Shown in pieces: positions 1-7,928 of a stretch of 64,000 nucleotides of DNA; within the stretch, counting starts at the first letter, position 1; every line of letters starts with the position of its first letter. The translations under genes were made by a program, and so were the position numbers. The notes beneath the pieces were generated by a model. That model did not search any database. It saw only the letters and a program-made list of their open reading frames with translations, and was not told the origin of the DNA. Source of the stretch: an uncultured bacterium (GTDB lineage: Bacteria > Actinomycetota > Coriobacteriia > Coriobacteriales > Coriobacteriaceae); contig CAJMPY010000002.1 of NCBI GenBank assembly GCA_905215385.1, forward strand, positions 1 through 64,000, in the 5' to 3' direction.

Positions 1-71
1 GGCCCGTCGCTCGCGAGCTTCGTGACAAGAAGTACATGAAGATCGTCTCGCTCGCTCCCGAGACCCTGTAG
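1..71 (+). CDS. rplN: 50S ribosomal protein L14, C-terminal end (partial)
   Basis: Only the last 22 codons are inside the window. They end in KKYMKIVSLAPETL and a TAG stop at 69-71, which is the typical C-terminus of L14. The gene lies directly upstream of rplX, as in the conserved S10/spc operons. The rest is cut off by the window edge. Confidence 0.93.
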   Translation, partial: PVARELRDKKYMKIVSLAPETL

Positions 72-84
72 TTAGGGGAGATAT

Positions 85-390
85 ATGTATATCAAGAAGG
101 GCGATAAGGTCCAGGTTCTTTCTGGTAAGGATCGCGGCAAGCAGGGCGTTGTCCTGCGTGCTCTCCCCGCCGAGAACAAGGTCGTTGTCGAGGGCGTTTC
201 GGTCGTCAAGAAGGCCGTCAAGCCCAACGCTGCCAACCAGCAGGGCGGCATTGTTTCGCAGGAGGCTCCCATCGACGCCTCCAACGTCAATCTCGTTTGC
301 CCCGAGTGCGGTAAGGTTACCCGCGTCGGTCACGAGAAGGACGGCAAGAACAAGCTGCGCGTCTGCAAGAAGTGCGGCCACAAGTTCTAA
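85..390 (+). CDS. rplX: 50S ribosomal protein L24
   Basis: A 101-residue protein starting MYIKKGDKVQVLSGKDRGKQ, the KOW motif by which L24 contacts 23S rRNA during early 50S assembly. The C-terminal half carries CPECG and CKKCGHKF, a four-cysteine zinc-ribbon form of L24. The ATG follows an AGGGGAG ribosome binding site, 14 bases after the rplN stop. The odd feature is what comes next: a terminator and unrelated genes instead of rplE, which is found about 34.7 kb downstream. Confidence 0.97.
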   Translation: MYIKKGDKVQVLSGKDRGKQGVVLRALPAENKVVVEGVSVVKKAVKPNAANQQGGIVSQEAPIDASNVNLVCPECGKVTRVGHEKDGKNKLRVCKKCGHKF

Positions 391-419
391 GCTGCCCGCA
401 ACACCTAAGTTGCTAGCAA

Positions 420-451
420 AGGCCCGGATGCCACGGCACCCGGGCCTTTTT
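420..451 (+). terminator. Rho-independent terminator after rplX
   Basis: AGGCCCGGATGCC and GGCACCCGGGCCT form a 13-bp stem with one A-C mismatch, followed by a T run. It lies 30 bases after the rplX stop, so the ribosomal transcript very probably ends here instead of continuing to rplE. Confidence 0.85.
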
Positions 452-841
452 CTATCCCTACTCATTGGGTAATCATTGGGACAGTCTTGGTCGCACGGGG
501 AACGCCTCCAGGTGCCGGCAGATGGGGACTGTCCCTTTTTGTCGACAGTTTGGGACGGTCCTTTGATGTCTGGTGCCCCCAGAGGGGTGGAGTACCACAG
601 CCTACTCTGTTTTTTAGGGCTTTGGTGTTTCGCCCCTTTATGCTTCACAAGGATCGTCGTATGCGCATTTATGCGCATATTCTTGCGAGATAATGCGCAT
701 AAATGCGCAAATAACTGCTAACTATGGCTAAATAATGACCGATAAGCAAATAAACACGCAGATACGAGCAAATATGCGCGCAATTGTGCGAATATAGGGC
801 TGTTAGAAATGAAGGACTTCCGATGACGCAGGAGGCACATA
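452..841. other. Intergenic region upstream of the oxidoreductase gene
   Basis: I see no gene here. Arms GGGACAGTC (478-486) and GACTGTCCC (527-535) followed by five Ts form a second, long-loop terminator-like element of the GGGGAC...GTCCCC kind that recurs around this window. The second half is AT-rich and carries the repeated ATGCGCAT sites listed separately, so it is probably the promoter region of the next operon. Confidence 0.6.
661..710. promoter_or_regulatory. Four-site ATGCGCAT operator-like cluster
   Basis: ATGCGCAT occurs at 661-668, 671-678 and 693-700, and ATGCGCAA at 703-710. The start spacings are 10, 22 and 10 bases, about whole helical turns. A related ATGCGCGC lies at 774-781. 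The 8-mer is itself palindromic. Because a DeoR-family regulator is encoded two genes downstream, these sites are a reasonable operator candidate for autoregulation; this is inference. Confidence 0.45.
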
Positions 842-1921
842 ATGGCAGATTCCAAACAGGCTCCGCTCGACGCCGAAGCAGCCGCTAAGGCGGCGTTTGC
901 CTCGGTCCAGGATCAGCCGTTCCCCGACGATATTTTTACGGCTCCCGAGCTCCGCTGGGCTGTGATCGGGTGCGGTGTTATCGCCAACCAGATGGCCCAG
1001 TCTCTCGCCCTTGCCGGCCGCAAGCTTGCGGGCGTTGCCAATCGTACGCTGTCCAAGGCTCAGGCTTTTGCCGAGCAGTATGGCATCGAGAAGGTCTATG
1101 AAACGGTTGAGGATCTCTATGCCGATCCTGACATCGACGCCGTCTACATCACCACCCCGCACAACACCCATATCACCTATCTGCGCGCCGCCCTGGCGGC
1201 CGGCAAGCACGTGCTCTGCGAAAAGGCCATCACCCTCAATTCCGCTGAGCTCGACGAGGTCCGCGCCATCGCCGATGAGCACGACGTGGTCCTTATGGAC
1301 GCCACCACGGTGCTTCACATGCCCTTGTATCAGGAGCTGCGCCGTCGCATGGATGCTGGTGAGTTCGGCCGCATGAATCTCGCTCAGCTCAACTTTGGCA
1401 GCTACAAGGAGTACGGCGATCTGACCAATCGCTTCTACAACCGCAACCTTGCCGGCGGCGCCATGCTCGACATTGGCGTGTATGCCCTGTCCGTCATGCG
1501 CCTCTTTATGGCAAGCCAGCCCGCTGAGGTTGTTTCGCTGGGCAACACCTGTGAGACCGGCGTCGACGTTGCGGGCGGCATTGTCTGCCGTAATGCCGAA
1601 CAGCAGCTGGGCGTGGTGAGCCTCACGCTCCACTCCAAGCAGCCCAAGCGCTCGGTCATCAGCTTCGACAAGTGCTATATCGAGGTCAACGATTATCCGC
1701 GCGCCGATCACGCGACCATCGTGTGGACTGCGGACGGCCACCGCGAGGAGGTCCACGCCGGCACCGAGGCATATGCTCTGTGCTATGAGATGGCCGATCT
1801 TGAGAAGGCCGTTGCCGGCGACGACTCCAAGCGCGAGCTGCTGGATTATGCTTCTGATGTTATGGGGCTTATGACCAAGCTTCGCGCCGACTGGGGAGTC
1901 GTGTACCCCGAGGAGGAGTAA
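842..1921 (+). CDS. Gfo/Idh/MocA family NAD(P)-dependent oxidoreductase
   Basis: A 359-residue protein. The Rossmann motif GCGVIA is at residues 43-48, the family EK pair at 127-128, and the substrate-domain motif GGAMLDIGVY at 205-214, so it is probably a sugar or inositol-type dehydrogenase. The 36-residue stretch before the first beta strand is longer than usual and Ala-rich. The start has a GGAGG site 8 bases upstream. It is followed after 3 bases by a DeoR-type repressor, so the two form an operon whose inducer may be the substrate or product. The exact substrate cannot be read from sequence. Confidence 0.85.
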   Translation: MADSKQAPLDAEAAAKAAFASVQDQPFPDDIFTAPELRWAVIGCGVIANQMAQSLALAGRKLAGVANRTLSKAQAFAEQYGIEKVYETVEDLYADPDIDAVYITTPHNTHITYLRAALAAGKHVLCEKAITLNSAELDEVRAIADEHDVVLMDATTVLHMPLYQELRRRMDAGEFGRMNLAQLNFGSYKEYGDLTNRFYNRNLAGGAMLDIGVYALSVMRLFMASQPAEVVSLGNTCETGVDVAGGIVCRNAEQQLGVVSLTLHSKQPKRSVISFDKCYIEVNDYPRADHATIVWTADGHREEVHAGTEAYALCYEMADLEKAVAGDDSKRELLDYASDVMGLMTKLRADWGVVYPEEE

Positions 1922-1924
1922 GCG

Positions 1925-2671
1925 ATGCTTGCGGAAGATAGGCTCAACGCGATCGTGTCTATGGTGCAACAGGCTGGCTCGGTTACCGTACCGGAGCTTG
2001 CCGATACCCTGGGCGTGACAGCGTCTACCATTCGGCGCGACCTGCAGACGCTCGACCGCGCGCACCGCATCTCCAAGGTCCACGGTGGAGCGACGAGTCT
2101 TGAGCGCGCGCACGTGACGCGCGACCTGACGCTCAGCGAGCGCAGCGATCTCCATAACGACGACAAGGAGCGTATCTGCGCCCGTGCGGCGGCGCTGGTG
2201 GAGCCCGAGAGCTTTGTGTACATCGATTCGGGCTCGACGACGCTCAGACTCATCGAGCACCTTCCGCGCCTTGAGGGTGTCACCTATGTGACCGACTCCG
2301 TGCTTCATGCTCAGCATCTCGCCCTGCGCGGTATGCGCACCGTGGTGCTGGGCGGTGAGCTCAAGCCCGAGACCGAGGCGCTCGTTGGCCCCGATGCCCT
2401 AGCAACCCTGGACCGCTACAACTTCAACTGCGGTTTTTGGGGTTCTAACGGCATTGCCGCCGAGCAGGGCTTCACGGCACCCGATATCGAGGAGGCGCAG
2501 GTCAAGCGCGTCTCTATGCGCCACACGGCCAAACGTTACGTAATCTCGGACGCCAGTAAATTTGGTATGGTGGCGCCCGTCAAGTTCGCGGACTTCCGCG
2601 ACGCAACGATTATTACCGCAGGCAAGGTGCCCGCCAAGTACCAGACGATGGACAACGTCATCACGGTCTAG
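1925..2671 (+). CDS. DeoR-family transcriptional regulator
   Basis: A 248-residue protein with an N-terminal winged helix-turn-helix (residues about 20-41, ending TIRRDLQTL) and the DeoR effector domain, including DSGSTT at 101-106, the sugar-phosphate-binding signature of this family. It starts 3 bases after the oxidoreductase stop with GAGGAGGAG as ribosome binding site, so it is translationally linked. It probably represses its own operon in the absence of a phosphorylated sugar. No kinase or transporter lies beside it, so the pathway is unknown. Confidence 0.88.
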   Translation: MLAEDRLNAIVSMVQQAGSVTVPELADTLGVTASTIRRDLQTLDRAHRISKVHGGATSLERAHVTRDLTLSERSDLHNDDKERICARAAALVEPESFVYIDSGSTTLRLIEHLPRLEGVTYVTDSVLHAQHLALRGMRTVVLGGELKPETEALVGPDALATLDRYNFNCGFWGSNGIAAEQGFTAPDIEEAQVKRVSMRHTAKRYVISDASKFGMVAPVKFADFRDATIITAGKVPAKYQTMDNVITV

Positions 2672-2689
2672 CGATGGGGCAAGGCCAAG

Positions 2690-2725
2690 ACCACCACAAA
2701 GGCGCCTGTCCCCATTGTGGTGGTT
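2690..2725. repeat. 36-bp palindromic repeat, copy 1
   Basis: Outer arms AACCACCACAAT-type: ACCACCACAA pairs with TTGTGGTGGT around a loop containing CCTGTCCCC. The same 36 bases recur at 3138-3173 with a single C/T difference, in direct orientation, so the two copies bracket the terminator and the hairpin array. Confidence 0.75.
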
Positions 2726-2756
2726 AGCAACGAAAACCGAGTAGTTTTCTCAACAG

Positions 2757-2793
2757 AAAAGCGGCAACGTCCATCCCGGGCGTTGCCGCTTTT
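2757..2793 (+). terminator. Terminator of the oxidoreductase-deoR operon
   Basis: AAAAGCGGCAACG and CGTTGCCGCTTTT pair perfectly over 13 bp with an 11-base loop and end in a T run. The A run on the other side would let it work in both directions. Confidence 0.9.
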
Positions 2794-2808
2794 GTTGTCT
2801 CCGGTTTG

Positions 2809-3105
2809 TCTAAGTCTGTAACAACCAGACCGTTAAAAGCAGGCTATATGTTACAGATTGAGATTGTTTGGGGCGACGTTGGTGGTTTGTCTAAATCTGT
2901 AACATCTGAGGTTGATTTTGCCGAGTTACTGTTACAGATTGAGATTATCCCTTGAGGGGGATTCGAATGTCTCGAACTGTAACAACTAGACGTCGAAATA
3001 GACCTTTACTGTTACAGAACGAGACAGACGGAAGGGCCCGAAACAAATCATCTTAATCTGTAACATCTGAGGCCATTTTTGCCGAGTTACTGTTACAGAT
3101 TGAGA
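2809..3105. repeat. Four-unit inverted-repeat array, about 80 bp period
   Basis: Units lie at 2809-2863, 2890-2944, 2970-3024 and 3051-3105. Each is exactly 55 bp: a 15-bp left arm like TCTAAATCTGTAACA, 25 bp of spacer, and a right arm TGTTACAGATTGAGA. Start-to-start spacing is 81, 80 and 81, so the 15-mer recurs about every 40 bases in alternating orientation. Spacers 2 and 4 are near-identical, spacers 1 and 3 more distantly alike. The third unit carries GAAC-type changes in its arms that weaken pairing. Confidence 0.85.
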
Positions 3106-3137
3106 TCTCTGGGGACCCGGAGAGTCTTCGAGGCAAA

Positions 3138-3173
3138 ACCACCACAAAGGTGCCTGTCCCCATTGTGGTGGTT
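3138..3173. repeat. 36-bp palindromic repeat, copy 2
   Basis: Direct repeat of 2690-2725 with one base difference, located 33 bases after the last unit of the hairpin array. Both copies contain the CCTGTCCCC core shared with other dispersed elements in this window. Confidence 0.75.
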
Positions 3174-3229
3174 TTGACGTTTGCCCAGATAAAACCAGCC
3201 AAAATAAACCTGTCCCTTTTTGGCAGGTT

Positions 3230-3889
3230 CTAGGGCTCCCAGGGGCAGGGGGCTTCGATGTGGATGTGCTCGCCGGTTATGGGATGCGTGAAGGACACGC
3301 TGTGGGCATGGAGCATGAGGCCACAAGGACGCGGCGTGCCGTACAGGTCGTCGCCAACCAGGGGATGGTGCTCGCTCGCCAGATGCACGCGGATCTGGTG
3401 TTTGCGGCCGGTGAGCAGCTCGACATCGATATACGAACGCGCGGGCAGGCCTCGACGGCTCTTAAGGCGCTTGAGCACCTTCACGCGCGTCTGCGACGGC
3501 TTGCCGCTGGCACCGACGCGCATCTTGCGGCTGTCGTGGCGGTCGCGGGCGATGGGCTTGTCGATGAGCTTCTCGTTCCAGTCGATCTTGCCCTCGGCCA
3601 GCGCCAGATAGTGCTTTTCGAAGGCGTGGTCGATCACCATCTGGTCAAAGGCGGGCTGCGTCTGTTTGTCGAGCGAGAACAGCACCACGCCGGTGGTGTT
3701 GCGGTCCAGGCGGTTGAGCGGCTGCATGTCAGTCGCGGCAAAACCGTCGCCCATCGCCAGCAACAGATCGCTGGCGTAGTCGGTGAGCGTGCGCTCGCCG
3801 GTGCCGTCGCCGTGGACGATCATGCCGGCGGGCTTATCGATGGCCATGAGCCAGGCGTCGCAGTAGAGGACTTGAGGTTCTTCGTTCAC
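3230..3889 (-). CDS. RluA-family RNA pseudouridine synthase
   Basis: A 219-residue protein of the RluA class, which isomerises specific uridines in rRNA or tRNA. The catalytic motif NRLDRNTTG is at residues 59-67 with Asp62 as the likely nucleophile, followed by the family motif RKHQIRVHLA near residue 163. It lacks the S4 domain of RluC/RluD, so it is a short form. It lies 15 bases downstream of a U32-family gene that is also of the RNA-hydroxylation type, suggesting a shared RNA-modification transcript. The RNA target is not predictable here. Confidence 0.87.
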   Translation of the reverse strand: MNEEPQVLYCDAWLMAIDKPAGMIVHGDGTGERTLTDYASDLLLAMGDGFAATDMQPLNRLDRNTTGVVLFSLDKQTQPAFDQMVIDHAFEKHYLALAEGKIDWNEKLIDKPIARDRHDSRKMRVGASGKPSQTRVKVLKRLKSRRGLPARSYIDVELLTGRKHQIRVHLASEHHPLVGDDLYGTPRPCGLMLHAHSVSFTHPITGEHIHIEAPCPWEP

Positions 3890-3904
3890 GTGTAAACCTT
3901 TCGG

Positions 3905-6397
3905 TTAGCTGATTCCCACAAACATGCAGCCCGAGGTCGCCCCGCGCAGGCGGGCGGCGGGCTTACGGCCGGCCTGCGCGGCCTCGACGGCGCGACGGAC
4001 GCGTGCGACGGCGCGGCCCACTTCATCCGTCTCGAGCAGCGTGCCGTCCACCATAAGACGACACACGCCGGCATCGAGCAGCTGCGGTACCTGCGGCGTG
4101 AGGTCGATGGGATAGGCGTCGTAGAGGCGCGATCGGCCATGGATATCGGTGCGCACGGGCATGACCTTGCCGTCGATGTTCTTGAGCGACAGCTTGCGGG
4201 CACGCAGGCGGCAGTTGACGCAATCGTGGATGCAGCCATTGGCCACCTGCAGGATGCAGTGCTCGCTTGTCATAACGCGCGGGCGGCCGAACACAGTGAT
4301 GCCCAGGGCTGCAGGCGCGGCGGTGCCAAGCGAGACGATCTCGTCGAGCGTGATCTCGGGCGAGAGCCAAAACGCGCCGGCTCCGCGCTCGGCAAGTGCC
4401 TCCATGCAAGGCGTGTTGTGCGCGGGCAGGCAAGAGCGGACCTCCGCCGTGGCGCCAACCTGGGCGGCGAGGGCAAGCTCAGAGATGTTGCCGATAGCGA
4501 CCGTGGCACCGGCATTGATCCAAGGATCGACGCGCTCGTGGTCGATGGCGCGGCAGACCTCGTCGAGTACGGGTACGATGCCCTGCTCAAGCGCATCGGC
4601 GGGGGAGAGCCCGGCCGCATCGAACGCGTCGGTGGTCATGTAGATGCGCGTTGCACCCTCCGCGCGGGCTGCCTCGGCGGCCTCGAGTGAGATGACGGTG
4701 GCGCAGATCTGCGGCTCGTCGCGGTAGTGCTCGGGCATGGGGCGCGAACATTTGTCGAGCACCGGCAACTCGAGCGTCTTCGCGCGCTCCTCATACGGTG
4801 CCAGAATGGCCTCCTCCAGCGCCTTGCAGGCGGCGGCGCGCACCTTGTGCACGGCGGAGAAGCCCATGCCGCAGCCCTCATCGAGCGCCACATCAAAACT
4901 CGCAGCCTCAAAGGGCGAGGACCCCATGCGGCCCACATGCTCAACCAGATCGGCCGCCTCAACGGCACGGGTCCTGGCGGCCTCAACGGTAAAGCCCGTG
5001 GCGGTGGCGGTGAGCGCGGGGTTGTCGCAGCAGGTGAGCGTCACGGTAAACGGCTCGCCCAGACGCGCCACGACGGCTACATCCACGGCGCGGCGGCGCA
5101 GCACGTCGCGCTTGAGCGCGGCGCCGGCAGCGTCGATGGCGCGCTGGCTGCGGATGATGCGCACGCGGCAGCCCTCGGGCATGCTGCGGGGCACGCGGCA
5201 ATCGATGATGTCACCGGCGGCGGCATCATCGGTAGCGATAGTGGTTAGGAACTGATCGAACTCGTCGTCGTGGCGAAGTTCCAACAAGTCGCCCTTGCCC
5301 ACGGGCTCAAACAACTCAATGCGGGCGATGGCGGCGCGGCGACGACGATCGTCGGGTTTGAGCCCGCGCACGTCGCGGTTGGCCAAGCGGCTGCCCAGTA
5401 CCGTGCCCACAATCTGGCCGCGGTTGTTGGAGCGCTCGTAACTCATCATCTCGTCGCCCGAGGTGCCGTCCTGATAGGCGTGCGTAAAGTCGCGGTTGAA
5501 GCAGCGCTTGAGTTGGCGCTGGCGAGCGGCGTCCTCGTCCTTATCTACGGTGACCCCGGCCAGCATGTCATCGATCTGATGACGATACACATCGACGATG
5601 GAGTACACGTAATCGGGCGCCTTCATGCGGCCCTCGAGCTTGAGCGATGCTGCGCCGGCGTCATACAGGCGGCGAACGAGCCGCGAAGTGTTGGTGTCGC
5701 GCGGGCATAGAGCGCGCTCGCGTCCGGCAGGGGAGAGCGTGTGTCCGTTCTCGTCGATCAGCTCGTAAGGCAGGCGACAGGGCTGAGCGCACATGCCGCG
5801 GTTGGCCGAGCGGCCCGCCATGGCAAAGCTCGATAGCAGGCACAGGCCCGAGTAGCAAAAGCAGATGGCGCCATGGCTAAAGACCTCAAGGTCCACATCG
5901 GGCGCGGCATGGTGAATGGCGGCGATCTCGTCGATGGAAAGCTCGCGCGAGAGGGTCACGCGGTCAGCGCCCTGCTCGCGGCACCAGATGGTTCCACGGT
6001 CATCATGGATGTTCGCCTGGGTCGAGATGTGTGTCTCGATGCCGGGCATGGTGCGCTTGACCTCAAAGAACAGGCCCCAGTCCTGGATGATAAAGGCGTC
6101 GGCGCCCAGCGTGGAGCAGCGGTGGATGAGTTGCAGTGCATCGCCCATCTCGGACTGCTTGATGACGATGTTGATCGTGACGTAGACGCGCGAGCCGGCC
6201 AGGTGTGCAGCGCGGCAGGCCTGCTCAAAGGCCTCGTCGGTAAAGTTGGTGGCCTTGCGGCGGGCGTTGAAGCTGCCCATGCCACAGTAGATGGCATCGG
6301 CGCCGGCAGCGAGTGCGGCGGCAAAGGGCTCCGGGCCTCCGGCGGGGGCCAAGAGCTCGGGTCTGCGGTTGGTGGTTCGACTGGCGGTTGCGGTCAT
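3905..6397 (-). CDS. U32 family protein with DUF3656 (RlhA/TrhP-like)
   Basis: An 830-residue protein. It has the opening motif LLAPAGG at 15-21 and the U32 signature EVFSHGAICFCYSGLCLLS at 171-189, with CAQPC at 203-207. Those cysteines are the likely Fe-S ligands of this family. Family members now characterised are RNA C5-hydroxylases (RlhA on 23S rRNA, TrhP on tRNA) rather than proteases. The central DUF3656 region and C-terminal CEHC/CVNC cysteines fit the long form. The ATG follows AAAGGCAGGA. It precedes the RluA-family gene on the same strand. A shorter paralogue lies at 50128-52104. Confidence 0.82.
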   Translation of the reverse strand: MTATASRTTNRRPELLAPAGGPEPFAAALAAGADAIYCGMGSFNARRKATNFTDEAFEQACRAAHLAGSRVYVTINIVIKQSEMGDALQLIHRCSTLGADAFIIQDWGLFFEVKRTMPGIETHISTQANIHDDRGTIWCREQGADRVTLSRELSIDEIAAIHHAAPDVDLEVFSHGAICFCYSGLCLLSSFAMAGRSANRGMCAQPCRLPYELIDENGHTLSPAGRERALCPRDTNTSRLVRRLYDAGAASLKLEGRMKAPDYVYSIVDVYRHQIDDMLAGVTVDKDEDAARQRQLKRCFNRDFTHAYQDGTSGDEMMSYERSNNRGQIVGTVLGSRLANRDVRGLKPDDRRRRAAIARIELFEPVGKGDLLELRHDDEFDQFLTTIATDDAAAGDIIDCRVPRSMPEGCRVRIIRSQRAIDAAGAALKRDVLRRRAVDVAVVARLGEPFTVTLTCCDNPALTATATGFTVEAARTRAVEAADLVEHVGRMGSSPFEAASFDVALDEGCGMGFSAVHKVRAAACKALEEAILAPYEERAKTLELPVLDKCSRPMPEHYRDEPQICATVISLEAAEAARAEGATRIYMTTDAFDAAGLSPADALEQGIVPVLDEVCRAIDHERVDPWINAGATVAIGNISELALAAQVGATAEVRSCLPAHNTPCMEALAERGAGAFWLSPEITLDEIVSLGTAAPAALGITVFGRPRVMTSEHCILQVANGCIHDCVNCRLRARKLSLKNIDGKVMPVRTDIHGRSRLYDAYPIDLTPQVPQLLDAGVCRLMVDGTLLETDEVGRAVARVRRAVEAAQAGRKPAARLRGATSGCMFVGIS

Positions 6398-6774
6398 ATC
6401 CTGCCTTTCAAAATGCTCAGATACTCAAAAGTATAGTGGCGCCGTCGCGGTGGACGATGCCCGCAGCCTAAGCAGGACAAAGTCTTCAGCAGCCCCTCAG
6501 GCAAAACTGACCCCTTTTCCTCCGTCCCTAAGGGATCACGTGATCCGAAGGGGACGGAAGAAAGGGGATCGTTTTTCACGCAGGTCGCCAGTCACGCCGT
6601 TCAGCGGCCCGTACGCGCCGTTGAGCGATAAAATATTATCGCAACCTGATAATTATCTTGCATCGGGCAAAATCATCCCCTACTATCCCAATCAAGCGCG
6701 GCGTTCAGACCGAACTGTGCCTCCCGGTGTGAACACCGCGCTCACGCTCTCTATTTGATCGTAAGGAGAAAAAC
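6398..6774. other. Intergenic region between divergent U32 and ridA genes
   Basis: No gene is visible. A long imperfect palindrome spans 6512-6568, centred on GGATCACGTGATCC and containing CCGTCCC/GGGACGG arms. Shorter relatives of its CCGTCCC..AGGGATCA motif occur near 7250 and 34915. The last 150 bases are AT-richer and probably carry the ridA promoter. Confidence 0.55.
6512..6568. repeat. Dispersed palindromic element
   Basis: Imperfect dyad about 57 bp long: CCCCTTTTCCTCCGTCCC on the left against GGGACGGAAGAAAGGGG on the right, with a perfect 14-bp centre GGATCACGTGATCC. It resembles REP-type elements; motif fragments recur at about 7250-7272 and 34908-34928. Confidence 0.55.
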
Positions 6775-7152
6775 ATGAGCAAGACCGTCGTGTCTTCCGA
6801 TAACGCACCCGCAGCCATCGGTCCGTATTCCCCCGGTATCCAGACCGGCAACATGGTGTTCCTGTCCGGCCAGCTGGGCATCGATCCCGCGACCGGCAAG
6901 CTGCCCGAGGGCGTCGAGGCCCAGGCCAAGCAGTCCCTCGCTAACGTCGAGGCCCTGCTGACTGCCGCCGGCGCCACGTTTGCCGATGTCGTCAAGACCA
7001 CGGTCTACCTGGCTGACATCGCCGACTTTGCCGCCGTGAACGAGATTTATGCCTCCAAGTTCGAGGCCCCGTTCCCCGCGCGCAGCGCTTTCCAGGTTGC
7101 TGCTCTTCCGGCTGGCGGTCTGGTCGAGATCGAGGTTGTCGCCGCTCTCTAA
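6775..7152 (+). CDS. ridA: RidA-family enamine/imine deaminase
   Basis: A 125-residue protein of typical RidA length. It has IGPYSPGIQTG at 15-25 and the active-site segment FPARSAFQVAALP, with Arg103 as the substrate-binding arginine and Glu118 or Glu120 in the closing strand. RidA hydrolyses reactive 2-aminoacrylate and related imines released by PLP enzymes. A GGAG site precedes the ATG. It sits convergently with the regulator of the purine cluster. YgeX, encoded at 25.7 kb, generates exactly this type of intermediate, so a supporting role in that pathway is a good inference. Confidence 0.92.
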   Translation: MSKTVVSSDNAPAAIGPYSPGIQTGNMVFLSGQLGIDPATGKLPEGVEAQAKQSLANVEALLTAAGATFADVVKTTVYLADIADFAAVNEIYASKFEAPFPARSAFQVAALPAGGLVEIEVVAAL

Positions 7153-7181
7153 GGCGTTGGCAACAACTAAACATGACATGC

Positions 7182-7220
7182 AAAAAGACCCTGCAGCGCG
7201 TGCGAGCTGCAGGGTCTTTT
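7182..7220. terminator. Bidirectional terminator between ridA and the regulator
   Basis: AAAAGACCCTGCAGC and GCTGCAGGGTCTTTT form a perfect 15-bp stem with an 8-base loop, with A and T runs on the two sides. It can serve both ridA and the convergent regulator gene. Confidence 0.92.
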
Positions 7221-7271
7221 GTCAAGCGATGCGGCAAAATGATCCGTTTTCCGTCCCCAAGGATCAGTGGG

Positions 7272-7928
7272 TTAGCCCTCCTTGCGGACTTTTTGCAGGT
7301 AGCGGTAGACGCTGGGCTCCGAGATGCCCAGCGCGGTGGCGGCGCAGGCAACAGCGCCCTTGAGCATAAATACACCGTTGCCGTTGAGGTGGCGAATAAC
7401 GTCCACGCGATCGGCCTGCCCAAGCGAGGCGACATCCTGCCCGCGACTTTCGAGCAACTCTGAAATACTGCGGTCGATGAGCTCCTGTGTAGACTCCGAA
7501 AGACTTTCAACCTCGATAGACGCGGACTCCGCCTGCCTTGGCACAGCGTCGAAGCAGGCCATGAGCTGCTGGGCCATGGCGTTGATGGAGCGTACCGTGG
7601 AAAGATCGGTGTTGACGCAGAGCATACCGACGATCTCGTTATCCTCGCGGATAAAGTACGTCGCTGACTCCAGCGTCTTGCCACCGGCGCCGCGCCCCTC
7701 GTAGCCCGTAATAAACGGCAGGTCGCGATACTTGGCGTCGTGCATGATCTTGAGTGCCAGGTCGGTGGCGGGACCGCCGACCTTGCGGCCGCTCACGATG
7801 CCGTTGCGAATATCGACGATGGCATGGTCGGGATCCGAGAAATCGTGCAGCACGATTTCGCTGTTCTTACCGAGTATCTGCTCCAGGAAATCGACCATCG
7901 GCAAAAAGCGGCGTACGGTCTCGTTCAC
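7272..7928 (-). CDS. YheO-type PAS/HTH transcriptional regulator (purine cluster part A)
   Basis: A 218-residue protein starting at GTG, chosen because AAGGAG lies 6 bases upstream; an upstream ATG would add 47 poorly conserved-looking residues. Residues about 10-125 form the YheO-like PAS sensor domain (IVLHDF, GIVSGRKVGG), and residues 191-214 the C-terminal helix-turn-helix ending SVYRYLQKV. It is divergent from the NCS2 permease and so is the likely regulator of the permease-ssnA-ygfK-xdhD genes, perhaps sensing a purine. A paralogue at 24733-25386 stands in the same relation to ygeX. Confidence 0.85.
   Translation of the reverse strand: MNETVRRFLPMVDFLEQILGKNSEIVLHDFSDPDHAIVDIRNGIVSGRKVGGPATDLALKIMHDAKYRDLPFITGYEGRGAGGKTLESATYFIREDNEIVGMLCVNTDLSTVRSINAMAQQLMACFDAVPRQAESASIEVESLSESTQELIDRSISELLESRGQDVASLGQADRVDVIRHLNGNGVFMLKGAVACAATALGISEPSVYRYLQKVRKEG

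Larger units (their letters stand above)
2672..3229. other. Gene-free region with terminator, flanking repeats and hairpin array
   Basis: No gene is visible. From left to right it holds one 36-bp palindromic repeat (2690-2725), a terminator (2757-2793), four regularly spaced inverted-repeat units (2809-3105), and a second copy of the 36-bp repeat (3138-3173). A short tail with another TGTCCC-type motif follows before the 3' end of the convergent RluA-family gene. Confidence 0.7.

Noticed and set aside
2950..2985. Possible tRNA T-arm (GATTCGAATG)
   Set aside because: No acceptor, D or anticodon stem can be folded around it. It is part of the inverted-repeat array.
2809..3105. CRISPR-like array
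   Set aside because: The repeats are only 15 bp and alternate in orientation, spacers 2 and 4 are copies of each other, and no cas genes are present. The same holds for the 62-bp arrays.
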